From positions 216,975 through 280,974 of the forward strand of contig JAEWEV010000025.1 of NCBI GenBank assembly GCA_023389155.1: 64,000 nt of DNA. Reading direction: 5' to 3'. This stretch comes from Pseudomonadota bacterium (lineage in GTDB: Bacteria; Pseudomonadota; Gammaproteobacteria; Burkholderiales; Burkholderiaceae_B). A model generated the notes under the pieces. It saw only the letters and a program-made list of their open reading frames with translations. It was not told the DNA's origin and ran no database searches. The position numbers were made by a program, and so were the translations under genes. Positions within the stretch are counted from its first letter, which is position 1. Each line of letters opens with the position of its first letter. Of this stretch, positions 1 through 8,615 are shown one piece after another.

Positions 1-443
1 CCCACGTAATGCAGCTGGCAGTGGATCAGGATATTTTCATTTCAGTGGCCGCCGTCGCCGACTGGCATGTGAGCAACGCGCAGACCCAGAAGGTCAAGAA
101 AACAGGCCCTCAGAACGGGCTGGACCTGGCGCTTTCAGAAAACCCGGATATTTTGGCCGAAGTCGCTGCACTGCCAGCCGGCCCATGGTGCGTTGGCTTC
201 GCCGCCGAAACGGAGAACTTGCACGAGTACGCCGAAGCCAAGCGCAAGCGCAAGAAAATCCCGCTGCTGGTTGGCAACCTGGCCCAGGAGACCATGGAGT
301 CCGATCAATCACGCATGGTGCTTTTCGATGATCACGGGCACCATCCCCTGCCCGTTCAGAATAAGCTGGATGCAGCCCGGCGCCTGATTGCAGAGATTTC
401 CAATCGCGTCGAGCGTCCGGAGGTGTCCGGCAAAGGTGTCTGA
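1..443 (+). CDS. coaBC: CoaBC C-terminal part (phosphopantothenoylcysteine synthetase domain), cut by window edge
   Basis: Bifunctional coenzyme A biosynthesis enzyme. The visible part is the CoaB half, which joins phosphopantothenate to cysteine using CTP. The reading frame is open from base 3 to the stop at 441-443, so the N-terminal decarboxylase half lies outside the window. Visible signs are the AVADW segment near the start, NPDIL, and VGFAAET followed by the K-x-K-rich stretch and LVGN typical of CoaB. dut follows about 1.2 kb downstream on the same strand. In many proteobacteria coaBC and dut are adjacent; here two membrane-protein genes lie between them. Identification is firm; the partial state is due only to the window edge. 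Confidence 0.93.
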   Translation, partial: HVMQLAVDQDIFISVAAVADWHVSNAQTQKVKKTGPQNGLDLALSENPDILAEVAALPAGPWCVGFAAETENLHEYAEAKRKRKKIPLLVGNLAQETMESDQSRMVLFDDHGHHPLPVQNKLDAARRLIAEISNRVERPEVSGKGV

Positions 444-476
444 TCACCCGTCCACGCCGTCTACCGTTTACTGCTG

Positions 477-1094
477 ATGCAATCCATAATCGATCAGATT
501 CTCGCATTTATTTCGCAGCATCACGAATGGGCGGGCCCGATTATCGGTCTGATATCTTTTGGTGAGTCTTTGCTGATCGTAGGGTTGTTTATTCCTGCGA
601 CCGTCATCCTGCCCCTGACCGGCGTTTTGATCGCCAACGGTACCCTGGAATTTACCAATATCTGCATATGGGGTATAGGCGGCGCCATTCTGGGTGATAC
701 CGTTTCTTACTGGATTGGTCATGCTTACGGTCCGGCGCTGCTCAGGAGCCACTTCCTGAAGAAATATCGACGCTCTGTGGCCCGTACCCGGCTGCTATTC
801 TACCGATACGACTTTCTTGCCGTCTTTGCGGGCAGGTTTATGGGAGCTTTGCGCTCGCTTATCCCCGCCATGGCTGGCATAATGAAGATGCCGCAAGGAC
901 GATTTCAGATTGCCAACGTCCTTTCGGGCGCGATCTGGTTTCCCTGGCTGTTAATGCCGGGATACCTTGGTGCCAAAGGATCCGATGCACTGGGTTCGGC
1001 CGGCACCCTTGCCGTCATTGTTATACTCGTGCTGATTGTGGCTATCGTGCTTCTCGCAAGACGTCGACGATCTGCACGCCGAACACCGAAATAA
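477..1094 (+). CDS. DedA family inner-membrane protein
   Basis: 205-residue polytopic membrane protein of the DedA (SNARE-associated/VTT) family, whose members act in membrane lipid homeostasis, including undecaprenyl phosphate or phospholipid translocation. Family signs are the N-terminal FGESL segment near residue 28, the G-D-x-x-x-Y-x-x-G motif (GDTVSYWIG), and the R-F-x-x-x-x-R-x-x-x-P-x-x-A-G motif (residues about 121-135). About four to five hydrophobic segments are visible and the C-terminus is a basic tail. It starts 33 nt after coaBC with no strong Shine-Dalgarno sequence, so it may be translationally downstream of coaBC. The exact substrate cannot be read from the sequence. Confidence 0.9.
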   Translation: MQSIIDQILAFISQHHEWAGPIIGLISFGESLLIVGLFIPATVILPLTGVLIANGTLEFTNICIWGIGGAILGDTVSYWIGHAYGPALLRSHFLKKYRRSVARTRLLFYRYDFLAVFAGRFMGALRSLIPAMAGIMKMPQGRFQIANVLSGAIWFPWLLMPGYLGAKGSDALGSAGTLAVIVILVLIVAIVLLARRRRSARRTPK

Positions 1095-1158
1095 TGCTGA
1101 TACGCGCAATACCAACAGGCACAACTATCGATGTAGCGACCCCAAACGGAGCTCAACC

Positions 1159-1707
1159 ATGAACATGGACTATCGGGAACCCAGAAATGGCGACTTCGCC
1201 AATTACGTAGAGGAACTGAGCCGCCACTTTGATATGAAAGAACAGGCGGTCAATCCGGATTTTACCTCCGGTTTTCCATCGCAACTGACCAGCGACATTT
1301 TGCGTGGCAGTAAAGCCAGTACAGACAGTACAGGCAGTGGCACGCAATACGGATCGGCGTCGGGATCGACTGCGGCCCGCAAGTCTCAAACTGGCGGCAG
1401 CCAGTCTGCGGATATGGGCTTTCCTGTACCGCCCAGTGGGGCGCAGCATACAGGATTTGAAACCCGCCCTGTCGCAGCAGCGAAGACAGAAAAAAGGTCA
1501 TTCCCCTTGGCATTAGTGCTTGGTCTGATTGCTCTTGTCGTCTTCATTCTGTCCGATGCCTTCGGCCCCGGCGGTAACGGTCTGCACACAGACAGCATCC
1601 GCGGCCCCCTTATTTTCATTCTGGTGATCCTCTTCATCATCTTCAGGCGCATTCGCAATGCCGCCAAACGATTTCCAACCCAAAGCAAAATCACGAAACA
1701 AACATGA
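1159..1707 (+). CDS. Hypothetical small membrane protein
   Basis: 182 residues if started at the ATG at 1159, which is preceded by GGAG at 1149-1152; an upstream in-frame start overlapping dedA is less likely. I do not recognise a family. The N-terminal 45 residues are polar, residues about 50-100 are a Ser/Gly/Thr-rich probably disordered linker, and two hydrophobic segments follow (about 113-133 and 148-165), then a short Arg/Lys-rich tail. Its stop overlaps the dut start in an ATGA arrangement, so translation is probably coupled to dut. This makes it a real gene of the coaBC-dedA-x-dut unit rather than a chance frame. Confidence 0.75.
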   Translation: MNMDYREPRNGDFANYVEELSRHFDMKEQAVNPDFTSGFPSQLTSDILRGSKASTDSTGSGTQYGSASGSTAARKSQTGGSQSADMGFPVPPSGAQHTGFETRPVAAAKTEKRSFPLALVLGLIALVVFILSDAFGPGGNGLHTDSIRGPLIFILVILFIIFRRIRNAAKRFPTQSKITKQT

Positions 1708-2150
1708 AACTTGATGTCAAAATTCTGGACGAACGCATGCGCGATCAACTGCCTGTTTATGCCACAGCAGGTTCAGCAGGCCTGGATCTGCGCGCCTGCC
1801 TGGATACGGAGCAAACACTGGCGCCAGGCGCGTCAGTGCTGGTACCAACAGGAATTTCCATTTACCTGCAGGATCCTCGCTATGCGGCCATGATTCTGCC
1901 CCGTTCGGGACTTGGGCACAAAAATGGCATTGTGTTGGGTAATCTGGTTGGACTGATTGATGCCGACTATCAGGGTCCCCTGATGGTATCTGTCTGGAAC
2001 CGCAGCCAGGAACCCTTTGTTTTGAAACCCATGGAGCGCATTGCGCAACTGGTCGTCGTCCCCGTCATGCAGGTCGAGTTCAATGTGGTTGACGACTTCG
2101 TGCAGAGTCAACGGGGTACAGGCGGTTTTGGCAGTACCGGAAGCCATTGA
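1704..2150 (+). CDS. dut: dUTP diphosphatase
   Basis: Trimeric dUTPase that hydrolyses dUTP to dUMP and pyrophosphate, keeping uracil out of DNA and feeding thymidylate synthesis. The 148-residue length is normal. All conserved motifs are present: AGLDL (motif I), PRSGLG (II), GLIDADYQG with the catalytic Asp (III), ERIAQL (IV) and the C-terminal RGTGGFGSTG arm (V). It overlaps the preceding gene by 4 bp (ATGA), indicating coupled translation. Identification is secure. Confidence 0.97.
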   Translation: MKLDVKILDERMRDQLPVYATAGSAGLDLRACLDTEQTLAPGASVLVPTGISIYLQDPRYAAMILPRSGLGHKNGIVLGNLVGLIDADYQGPLMVSVWNRSQEPFVLKPMERIAQLVVVPVMQVEFNVVDDFVQSQRGTGGFGSTGSH

Positions 2151-2285
2151 AACATTGGCAATCCGTAAGCAGTAACGATCGAGAGACGTCGCGTCACATA
2201 GCAGAAGGAGGCCGTCTGCGGTCGATAGCCTGGCAGGGGCAATTTGGGCTCCTACGTTGGCATTCCCTATCTTTCAGGAAAAAAA

Positions 2286-3287
2286 ATGAATCACACAAAA
2301 CGAACGCTGTTGAAAAGCGCATTGGTCGGCCTGCTCGGCATGACTGTTATGCAACCGATACTGGCTCAGGAGAAAGCCTATCCGGCCAAGCCAATTACCT
2401 TTATCGTGCCCTACTCTCCCGGAGGTCCGCTGGATGGCGTGGCCCGCCTGCTGGCGGAACACGCCGGCAAAACGCTGAAGCAGACCATTATTGTGGAGAA
2501 CAAACCTGGTGCTGGCGGCAATATCGGCGCCGGGATGGTAGCGCGCGCAAAGCCTGATGGTTACACCATCGTCATGGGCGCGGTGGCCACGCATGCGATT
2601 AATCCCTGGCTATACAAAAATCTGAACTATGACCCCATCAAGGATTTTGCACCGATATTGCTGGTTTCAGAGATTCCTAATGTACTGGTTGTGAGTACGA
2701 CATTCTCTGACAAAAACAATATTAAGGACGTCGCTTCGCTGATCGAATATGCAAAGCAGAATTCCGGCAAACTCAATTATGCATCGGGTGGAAACGGCAG
2801 TGCCGGTCATCTGGCCGGTGAACTGCTCAAGCAGCGCACCGACATCGACGCCGTGCATGTTCCCTATCAGGGAGCCAGCCCTGCAAAACTGTCACTGCTG
2901 TCCGATCAGACCCAGTTCATGTTCGACAACCTGGCTTCTGCTCTGCCAATGGTGAACGATGGGAAAGTCCGGGCACTGGCTTTGACGACGAAAGAAAAAT
3001 CGGACATTATGAAGGACGTACCAACCATGGAATCGGCCGGAATCAAGGATTTCGATATCAGCACCTGGTTCGGCATTTTTGCCACGGGCGGCACCCCGGA
3101 TGACGTCGTCCAAACACTGCACGATGCGTTCGCCAAAGCCATGGAAGACGAAGCAGTCAAGAAACAGTTGCTGACTATGGGTTCGGATACCAAACCGTCA
3201 TCCTCTGAGGCATTCGCCGAAAAAGTCAAAACGGAAATGGAAAAGTACCGGGAAGTCGTGAAAATTTCCGGAGCAACAGCGCAGTAA
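2286..3287 (+). CDS. Bug/TctC-family periplasmic solute-binding receptor
   Basis: 333-residue extracytoplasmic receptor of the Bug (TctC) family, greatly expanded in Alcaligenaceae, binding carboxylated or amidated small molecules for tripartite tricarboxylate transporters. Start at 2286 is chosen for the AGGA just upstream and the clean signal peptide (KR, hydrophobic core, cleavage near ILAQ-E around residue 30). Family signs are YPAKPITFIVPYSPGGPLDGVAR-like N-terminus, the ENKPGAGGNIGA segment, and VHVPYQG. No tctA/tctB membrane genes are adjacent, so it is an orphan receptor, which is usual for this family. The ligand cannot be inferred. Confidence 0.92.
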   Translation: MNHTKRTLLKSALVGLLGMTVMQPILAQEKAYPAKPITFIVPYSPGGPLDGVARLLAEHAGKTLKQTIIVENKPGAGGNIGAGMVARAKPDGYTIVMGAVATHAINPWLYKNLNYDPIKDFAPILLVSEIPNVLVVSTTFSDKNNIKDVASLIEYAKQNSGKLNYASGGNGSAGHLAGELLKQRTDIDAVHVPYQGASPAKLSLLSDQTQFMFDNLASALPMVNDGKVRALALTTKEKSDIMKDVPTMESAGIKDFDISTWFGIFATGGTPDDVVQTLHDAFAKAMEDEAVKKQLLTMGSDTKPSSSEAFAEKVKTEMEKYREVVKISGATAQ

Positions 3288-3326
3288 CCCAGCTGTTTGC
3301 ATTGCACGGAGCCAGAAAATCTTTAC

Positions 3327-3351
3327 CCCTGCACCGAATCCCGGTGCAGGG
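3327..3351 (+). terminator. Hairpin after the Bug receptor gene
   Basis: A perfect 10-bp inverted repeat (CCCTGCACCG / CGGTGCAGGG) with a 5-nt loop lies 40 nt after the stop codon. It lacks a T-run, so it may be an mRNA-stabilising or factor-dependent end rather than a classical intrinsic terminator. Confidence 0.5.
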
Positions 3352-3410
3352 CTGAGGGTTGCCGGTCTCCTATCGCAGCTTGCATGTTGTGGATGGACCG
3401 GATATTAGTC

Positions 3411-3450
3411 CAAAATAAAAACGGGGGTCATGAATAATCATGAACCCCCG
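3411..3450 (-). terminator. Intrinsic terminator of the LivK-like gene
   Basis: Read on the minus strand, CGGGGGT pairs with ACCCCCG, with a further CATGA/TCATG stem and a 4-nt loop, followed by TTTTTATTTT. It lies 26 nt beyond the stop of the LivK-like gene and is a textbook rho-independent terminator. Confidence 0.85.
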
Positions 3451-3475
3451 AATGCTATCTGCGGCGTATTGCTGC

Positions 3476-4633
3476 TTAGTTTTCACCCGCATACTGGAAG
3501 CGGCCGTCTTCAATCTTGCCCATGACGCGGGCACGCGCATCAAACCCCTGATGATCCTTCGGCGAAATATTCAGCACCCCATTAGGCACGATTAAATCTT
3601 TGGTCGATTCAATCGCATCACGCAAGGCACTGCGAAATTCGGGTGTACCGGGTTTGACATTTTTCTGTAAGGCCTGCTTCACGGCATTATCCATCACCAT
3701 ATAGGCGCCCCAGGCGTCGCCGGCGAACTGCGTAGCCGAATCGGCACCATATTTAGCTTCATATTTTTCTGTAAAATCGCTGGCCACCTGCTTGACCGGA
3801 CTGGACTCCGGCAGGCCTTTGGCGACCACACCAGGCCCTGTCGGGAATAATGTTCCTTCAACATCCTTGCCTCCCACCTGCAGAAATTCCAGGGTGCCAA
3901 TTCCGTGGGTCTGATAGATCGGACCTGTGTAACCCCGTTGCTTGAGCGTTTTTTGGGGCAGTACGGCAGGTGTACCGGCACCGGCAATCAGGATTGCATC
4001 GGGCTTCGCAGCCATGAGTTTGAGCACCTGACCGGTAACGGAGGGATCGGTGCGCTGATAGGATTCCCGGGCGACCACATCAACCTTGCCTTCGGCCAGG
4101 GCAGAAAACTCTTTCCACCAGTTTTCACCGTAGGAATCGGCATAGCCGATAAAGGCGATTTTCTTGACACCCTTCTTGACCATGTCTTCAACCAGCACTT
4201 CGGCCATCAGACTATCGTTCTGTGGCATTTTAAAGGCCCAGTGGCGGCCCGGATCATCCGGTGGCGTGACAATGGCAGCCGAGGCAGCCAGCGCGATCAT
4301 TGGTGTCCTGGTCTCTTTGAGCACATCCAGAATGGCCAGTGCTGCAGCAGTGGTATTCGGACCGACAAGAATATCGATTTTATCTTCAGATGTCAGCTTG
4401 CGCGCATTACGAACCGATTTGCTGACGTCGGTGCCGTCATCAAGAATGATGTATTTGGCGGGCTCGCCACCCAGGGTACGCGGCCACAGGTCAATGGCAT
4501 TGCGCGACTGTATCCCGATTGCGGCAGCAGGGCCTGTGCTTGAAAGATTGATACCGACAGTCACGTCGGCAAACGCCAGCGGTGCCAGTGTAGCGGCGAG
4601 AACGCCAACAAGGATGGAATGGATAGATTTCAT
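3476..4633 (-). CDS. LivK-like periplasmic branched-chain/amide ABC-type binding protein
   Basis: 385-residue type I periplasmic binding protein (Peripla_BP_6, LivK-like) of the hydrophobic amino acid transport family. The start at 4633 gives a clear signal peptide (MKSIHS, hydrophobic core, cleavage near AFA-DVTVG); a longer in-frame upstream extension is less plausible. Family signs are the VGINLSSTGPAAAIG N-terminus, VGPNTTAAALA, and IGYADSYGENW. No permease or ATPase genes (livHMGF) are next to it, so it is either an orphan receptor or a sensor partner, and its ligand is unknown. It ends in its own terminator. Confidence 0.88.
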   Translation of the reverse strand: MKSIHSILVGVLAATLAPLAFADVTVGINLSSTGPAAAIGIQSRNAIDLWPRTLGGEPAKYIILDDGTDVSKSVRNARKLTSEDKIDILVGPNTTAAALAILDVLKETRTPMIALAASAAIVTPPDDPGRHWAFKMPQNDSLMAEVLVEDMVKKGVKKIAFIGYADSYGENWWKEFSALAEGKVDVVARESYQRTDPSVTGQVLKLMAAKPDAILIAGAGTPAVLPQKTLKQRGYTGPIYQTHGIGTLEFLQVGGKDVEGTLFPTGPGVVAKGLPESSPVKQVASDFTEKYEAKYGADSATQFAGDAWGAYMVMDNAVKQALQKNVKPGTPEFRSALRDAIESTKDLIVPNGVLNISPKDHQGFDARARVMGKIEDGRFQYAGEN

Positions 4634-4739
4634 GAATAGACCTTTGGATGTACAAGGGACACAATACGGCCGGTAGGCCATCAAGATGCATCACACGGGC
4701 GACGGATACCGCCCGGGTGCACGTTCGCAATGGCGAATT

Positions 4740-5393
4740 CTAACCTGAATGACAACCCAGCGACTGCACCTGGGCACCTTCGGCTGCACGAACCTGGGTA
4801 CGATGGTCAATTGCGCCAGCAATCACGTCCGAAAGCAAGGCAATCGCCTGGGACTGGCTTTTGACCAGTGCGTCGACGCCGTTGCCAGCCGGAACCTGGA
4901 TCCGCGTCTGACATACACTGGCTGCCCGGGATTGCACACGCACAGGCTGAATTCGCCAGGTTGCATCAACTACCGCCGCTTTGTTCAGAATCATATCAAA
5001 GCGGTGAAACGTTGCCTGCACCAGCCATACAGGGAGTTTCTGGTCGTTACCCGTCATCCCCTGGACATTGATTGCGCCCAGACGGCTTACCAGATTCGCC
5101 GAGAGCGTCTTCTGGATTTCATCCTGCAGCGAACCGGCCCAGCGGGAACCGTTGAGGGGTAGCACTGCAGATGAATCGGACGCCTGACGAATCATCAATT
5201 GCGCCTTGTCGACGGCATCGGGCACGGTAACATCGTGGACATTGACGCCAAACGCGGCACTGCCCTGCACAGTTGCATTATCCGAGTTTGCCAGCGTGTA
5301 GTACTGGGTGGGTGCAGAAGCACATCCCGCCAGCACGGCAGCCAGAACAGTCAGTATCAGCGGTCTTGCCGCAGCGAAAGTCAAACGCTTCAT
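4740..5393 (-). CDS. pqiC: PqiC-like outer-membrane lipoprotein
   Basis: 217-residue lipoprotein with a signal peptide and lipobox (LAGC near residue 23), followed by the ABC-transport auxiliary motif Q-Y-Y-T-L. It matches PqiC (DUF330/ABC_trans_aux), the lipoprotein that anchors the PqiB needle at the outer membrane. Its ATG shares one base with the pqiB stop (TGATG), so translation is coupled. The gene order pqiA-pqiB-pqiC supports the call. Lipid transport between inner and outer membrane is the known role of the complex in E. coli; the substrate here is inferred from that. Confidence 0.88.
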   Translation of the reverse strand: MKRLTFAAARPLILTVLAAVLAGCASAPTQYYTLANSDNATVQGSAAFGVNVHDVTVPDAVDKAQLMIRQASDSSAVLPLNGSRWAGSLQDEIQKTLSANLVSRLGAINVQGMTGNDQKLPVWLVQATFHRFDMILNKAAVVDATWRIQPVRVQSRAASVCQTRIQVPAGNGVDALVKSQSQAIALLSDVIAGAIDHRTQVRAAEGAQVQSLGCHSG

Positions 5394-7243
5394 CAGTTAC
5401 TTTCCTTGAATGGAATATTATCTTTCGAGCGGCCCCGGATCAGGGAACTGGGCTCTGACTGCAGGTAATCGCCCAGACTGCGAACAGATTTGGCCGCACG
5501 TGAAAGCTCTTTGATCATGCTATTGAGTTGCAGCATAACCGGACTTTCTTCACTCACGACACCGCGTACACTGCCCATCGTTTTATTCACGCCGTCCAGA
5601 GATTTGCCAGCCTTCTGCACCGTTGAAGTCAGCGCGGGGACCATGGTGGAATCCAGGGTCTTGGCCAGACTGGAGATGCTCTTCAACGCATCGTCCAGCG
5701 AATGGCCAATGGAGTCAATAGGCAGATTTTTCAGTTTTTCGACAATGACATTGAGCTGTTGCTGCAATTCATCGAAGCTTCCCGGCACCGTCGAGATTTC
5801 TACCGGTTGCACGCTCACATCGGGAACAGGCGGGTTTTTGGTGATTTCCGGAAAGTAATCCAGGGCAACGTAGAGCTGGCCCGTAAAGATATTGGCAAAA
5901 CGCAACTGGGCCTGAATACCGCTGCTCACAAATTCCTTGAGCGCCAGATCGTGCATCTGTTTACCGGATTTATCAAAGCGCCGGTTTTCCGGTATTACCC
6001 CGCCCAGGCGATTCTCATAAATGACCCCATCAACAATCACGGTAGTCTTTTTGCTAGCGATATCAAATTCCATTGAGATATCCTTGACTTCGCCAAGCAG
6101 TATCCCTTTGAAGTCGATTACCGAGCCGGTCTGCAGGCCCCGGACAGATTTATCAAATTTCATGCGAATCGGAAAGGCCAGCCCATCGGGCTTGGCCAGC
6201 GCTTTTTCTTCGCTGGGATGCAATATGAATCGTGTCCCATCCGGCGCTGGCATCACTTCCTCTGACGTCTCGTCTTCTACCGGCAGCTGTCCAAACGAAA
6301 TCCCGCCGGCCAGCACGGAAACCAGCGATTGCGTTTTCAGATTGAGCCCACCTGCATTCAGGGAGAGATCGACGCCACTGGCGTTCCAGAACCGGCTGTT
6401 TTTGGTTACGAAGCGGTCATAAGGGGCATCGATGAAAATCTGGATATCGACACCCTTACCGTTGTCGCTGAGCGTGTAATTAATCACCTGTCCCACTTCG
6501 AGCCGCCGGTACAGGACCGGAGAACCCAGATCCAGTGAATTCAGACTGGGGGCCCTGATCGTGAAACGTTTACCCGGACGGCCACTGATAAGTTCGGGTG
6601 GTTTTTCCAGTCCGACGAAATCATCGCGATACGCTGCCTTAGTCTGGGCAGCATCATCGATATCCACGCCGATATAGGCGCCAGACACAAGCGTACCCAG
6701 GCCCGATACGCCGCTGACACCCAGGCGCGGTTTGACCACCCAGAACCGGGCGCCCTCGTGCATGAGAAAATCGGAGCCCTCTTTGAACGATACCTCGACT
6801 TCGACCGAGTTATGATCATCGGTCAGATTAATATCTGATACGACACCCACGACCACGTCCTTGTACCGTACCTGCGTTTTGTCCACTTCCAGGCCTTCGG
6901 CCGTTTTGAATGTGACTGTCGCAACCGGCCCTTGCTGCATGTAGTCACGCACCAGCAGAGACAGCCCGATAATGGCGGCGAGCAGCGGTACCAGCCAGAT
7001 CCAGGAAATATTTTTATTTTTTTTCTGGGTGATAACCGGTTCTTTGGCGATCACCGGATTGGGGCCATTGTGAGGATCACCCTTGGGATTTGCCTGATGT
7101 TGCTGTTCTGCAGACGAACCCTGACTCTGCTGCCCGGAACGGCCACCAGAGGTTTGCCCGGGAGTCTGTCGGTCAGCCGAAGCGGAACCGTCAGCCGGGG
7201 TTTGCCGGGAGGGATCCGACGGGGGCAGATCATTTTCAGACAT
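5393..7243 (-). CDS. pqiB: PqiB, MCE-domain intermembrane lipid transport protein
   Basis: 616-residue MCE-family protein. One transmembrane helix lies at residues about 81-98, followed by three MCE (MlaD) domains (about 105-200, 220-330 and 345-455, each recognisable by the V-x-Y-x-x-V-x-V-G-x-V type signature) and a helical C-terminal region. In E. coli PqiB forms a hexameric periplasmic tunnel for lipids between the two membranes. Unusual here is the 75-residue cytosolic tail before the membrane helix, rich in Ser, Gln, Gly and Pro. AGGAG precedes the ATG. It lies between pqiA (93-nt gap) and pqiC (1-nt overlap). Confidence 0.93.
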   Translation of the reverse strand: MSENDLPPSDPSRQTPADGSASADRQTPGQTSGGRSGQQSQGSSAEQQHQANPKGDPHNGPNPVIAKEPVITQKKNKNISWIWLVPLLAAIIGLSLLVRDYMQQGPVATVTFKTAEGLEVDKTQVRYKDVVVGVVSDINLTDDHNSVEVEVSFKEGSDFLMHEGARFWVVKPRLGVSGVSGLGTLVSGAYIGVDIDDAAQTKAAYRDDFVGLEKPPELISGRPGKRFTIRAPSLNSLDLGSPVLYRRLEVGQVINYTLSDNGKGVDIQIFIDAPYDRFVTKNSRFWNASGVDLSLNAGGLNLKTQSLVSVLAGGISFGQLPVEDETSEEVMPAPDGTRFILHPSEEKALAKPDGLAFPIRMKFDKSVRGLQTGSVIDFKGILLGEVKDISMEFDIASKKTTVIVDGVIYENRLGGVIPENRRFDKSGKQMHDLALKEFVSSGIQAQLRFANIFTGQLYVALDYFPEITKNPPVPDVSVQPVEISTVPGSFDELQQQLNVIVEKLKNLPIDSIGHSLDDALKSISSLAKTLDSTMVPALTSTVQKAGKSLDGVNKTMGSVRGVVSEESPVMLQLNSMIKELSRAAKSVRSLGDYLQSEPSSLIRGRSKDNIPFKESN

Positions 7244-7335
7244 ATGGTACTCCTGCCAACTGCTGAATCAATAAACTATGCATTCTATCGAATAAACGGT
7301 CACCCGTTGCTTTCTTTGTTCTGGAATACGGCTTA

Positions 7336-8613
7336 TCAGGAAAAAGTGGGAGCGGTGGCTGCCGGTTGATAACCGGGTAGTTCAATATCGTCATCGACCT
7401 CGTCCCAACCCTTGCGTAAATCGAAATTCATCGTGGCAAACATGGTTACGACCACGACCATGCCAAAAGCGGCAGCACCCACATCGGGTCGGACAGACAT
7501 CAACGGACCAAAATTGACGAGCGATGTGAGCAGAATGACCACGAAGACATCAAGCATTGACCACTGCCCGATCAACTCCACGGTCTGGTACATACGCGTG
7601 TAATGCATCATCGTATCACGCCTGCCCCTGGCCGAACGACCGATCAAAATGCCCAGAATAACAATTTTTGTAAGCGGAACGACAAAGCTGGCGATAAATA
7701 CAATTAGCGCCAGATCCCATGAACCCAGATTCCAAAGTTCCAGGATCCCTCCCAGGATCGTGTGCGATGAGGTCCCACCCAGTACAGTGGTATTGATCAT
7801 CACCGGATACAGATTGGCAGGCAGATACAGAAAGACCGCGGCCAGCAGGATGGCCAGCGTACGTGATTTGTGAGCGGGCTTTCTGAAGTGAACCGTATGA
7901 CAGCAGCGCTGGCATTCGCCCTCATGCGTCGTACTCATGGTAATCTGGCCGCACACTTCGCAGTCCAGCGGAACGTGTTCCTGATCAATGGTAACCGGGA
8001 TATTCTGCACGGCACCGTCCTGCTCTGCCAGGAACCACACCCTTTCTGAATTCAGTTTACTCAGCCCGGTCAGCAGAAACGTGAGGGCCGCATACGCCCA
8101 CAGGCCGGCGCCAGGCGTCAGCGAAGCCATGTCGGCAAGCTTGACGATCGCGACAAGCGCCCCAAGCATGAATACCGGAATCATCGCCCAGGGACGTACA
8201 TAATGCAGCCAGCGGCTAAGTAAATTCAGACCCGGTGCGCGCCGACCCTTTCGGGAGAACGCAAGCAGCCAGACGAGAATCAGGATATCCAGCAAGGGCA
8301 TCAGGAAGCCGGTGGCAAAACACATGATGGCCACACTGGGATATCCAGCCTGCCATGTTGCAGCCACGGCCTGCAAGAAGGTAGAACTGCTTTTGAGTCC
8401 GACAGCGGAAATTGTTCCCACCGGCATGCAATTGGCAATGATAAAGGCAATGAGCGAGGTAAACACGATCGCCAGCCACGCCGAGCTGTTGAGCACACCC
8501 TGTGTCCACAGTACGGTGCCGCAGCGCACGCACGAAGCGCGCTGACCAGAGGCCAGCGCGCTTCGCTCATGCAGTTGCCCGCAATGGTGGCAGGCGATGT
8601 ACGTGCCTGTCAT
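7336..8613 (-). CDS. pqiA: PqiA, inner-membrane partner of PqiB
   Basis: 425-residue membrane protein with two PqiA domains. Each domain opens with a cysteine cluster: Cys8, Cys11, Cys28 and Cys31 in the first, and a C-x-x-C...C-x-x-C set near residues 218-240 in the second; these probably bind metal. Multiple hydrophobic helices follow each cluster. PqiA is the inner-membrane component working with the MCE protein PqiB. The ATG lies only 2 nt beyond the clpA stop codon without a clear ribosome-binding site, so it may be translated by coupling to clpA. Identification is secure. Confidence 0.92.
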   Translation of the reverse strand: MTGTYIACHHCGQLHERSALASGQRASCVRCGTVLWTQGVLNSSAWLAIVFTSLIAFIIANCMPVGTISAVGLKSSSTFLQAVAATWQAGYPSVAIMCFATGFLMPLLDILILVWLLAFSRKGRRAPGLNLLSRWLHYVRPWAMIPVFMLGALVAIVKLADMASLTPGAGLWAYAALTFLLTGLSKLNSERVWFLAEQDGAVQNIPVTIDQEHVPLDCEVCGQITMSTTHEGECQRCCHTVHFRKPAHKSRTLAILLAAVFLYLPANLYPVMINTTVLGGTSSHTILGGILELWNLGSWDLALIVFIASFVVPLTKIVILGILIGRSARGRRDTMMHYTRMYQTVELIGQWSMLDVFVVILLTSLVNFGPLMSVRPDVGAAAFGMVVVVTMFATMNFDLRKGWDEVDDDIELPGYQPAATAPTFS

Positions 8614-8615
8614 GC

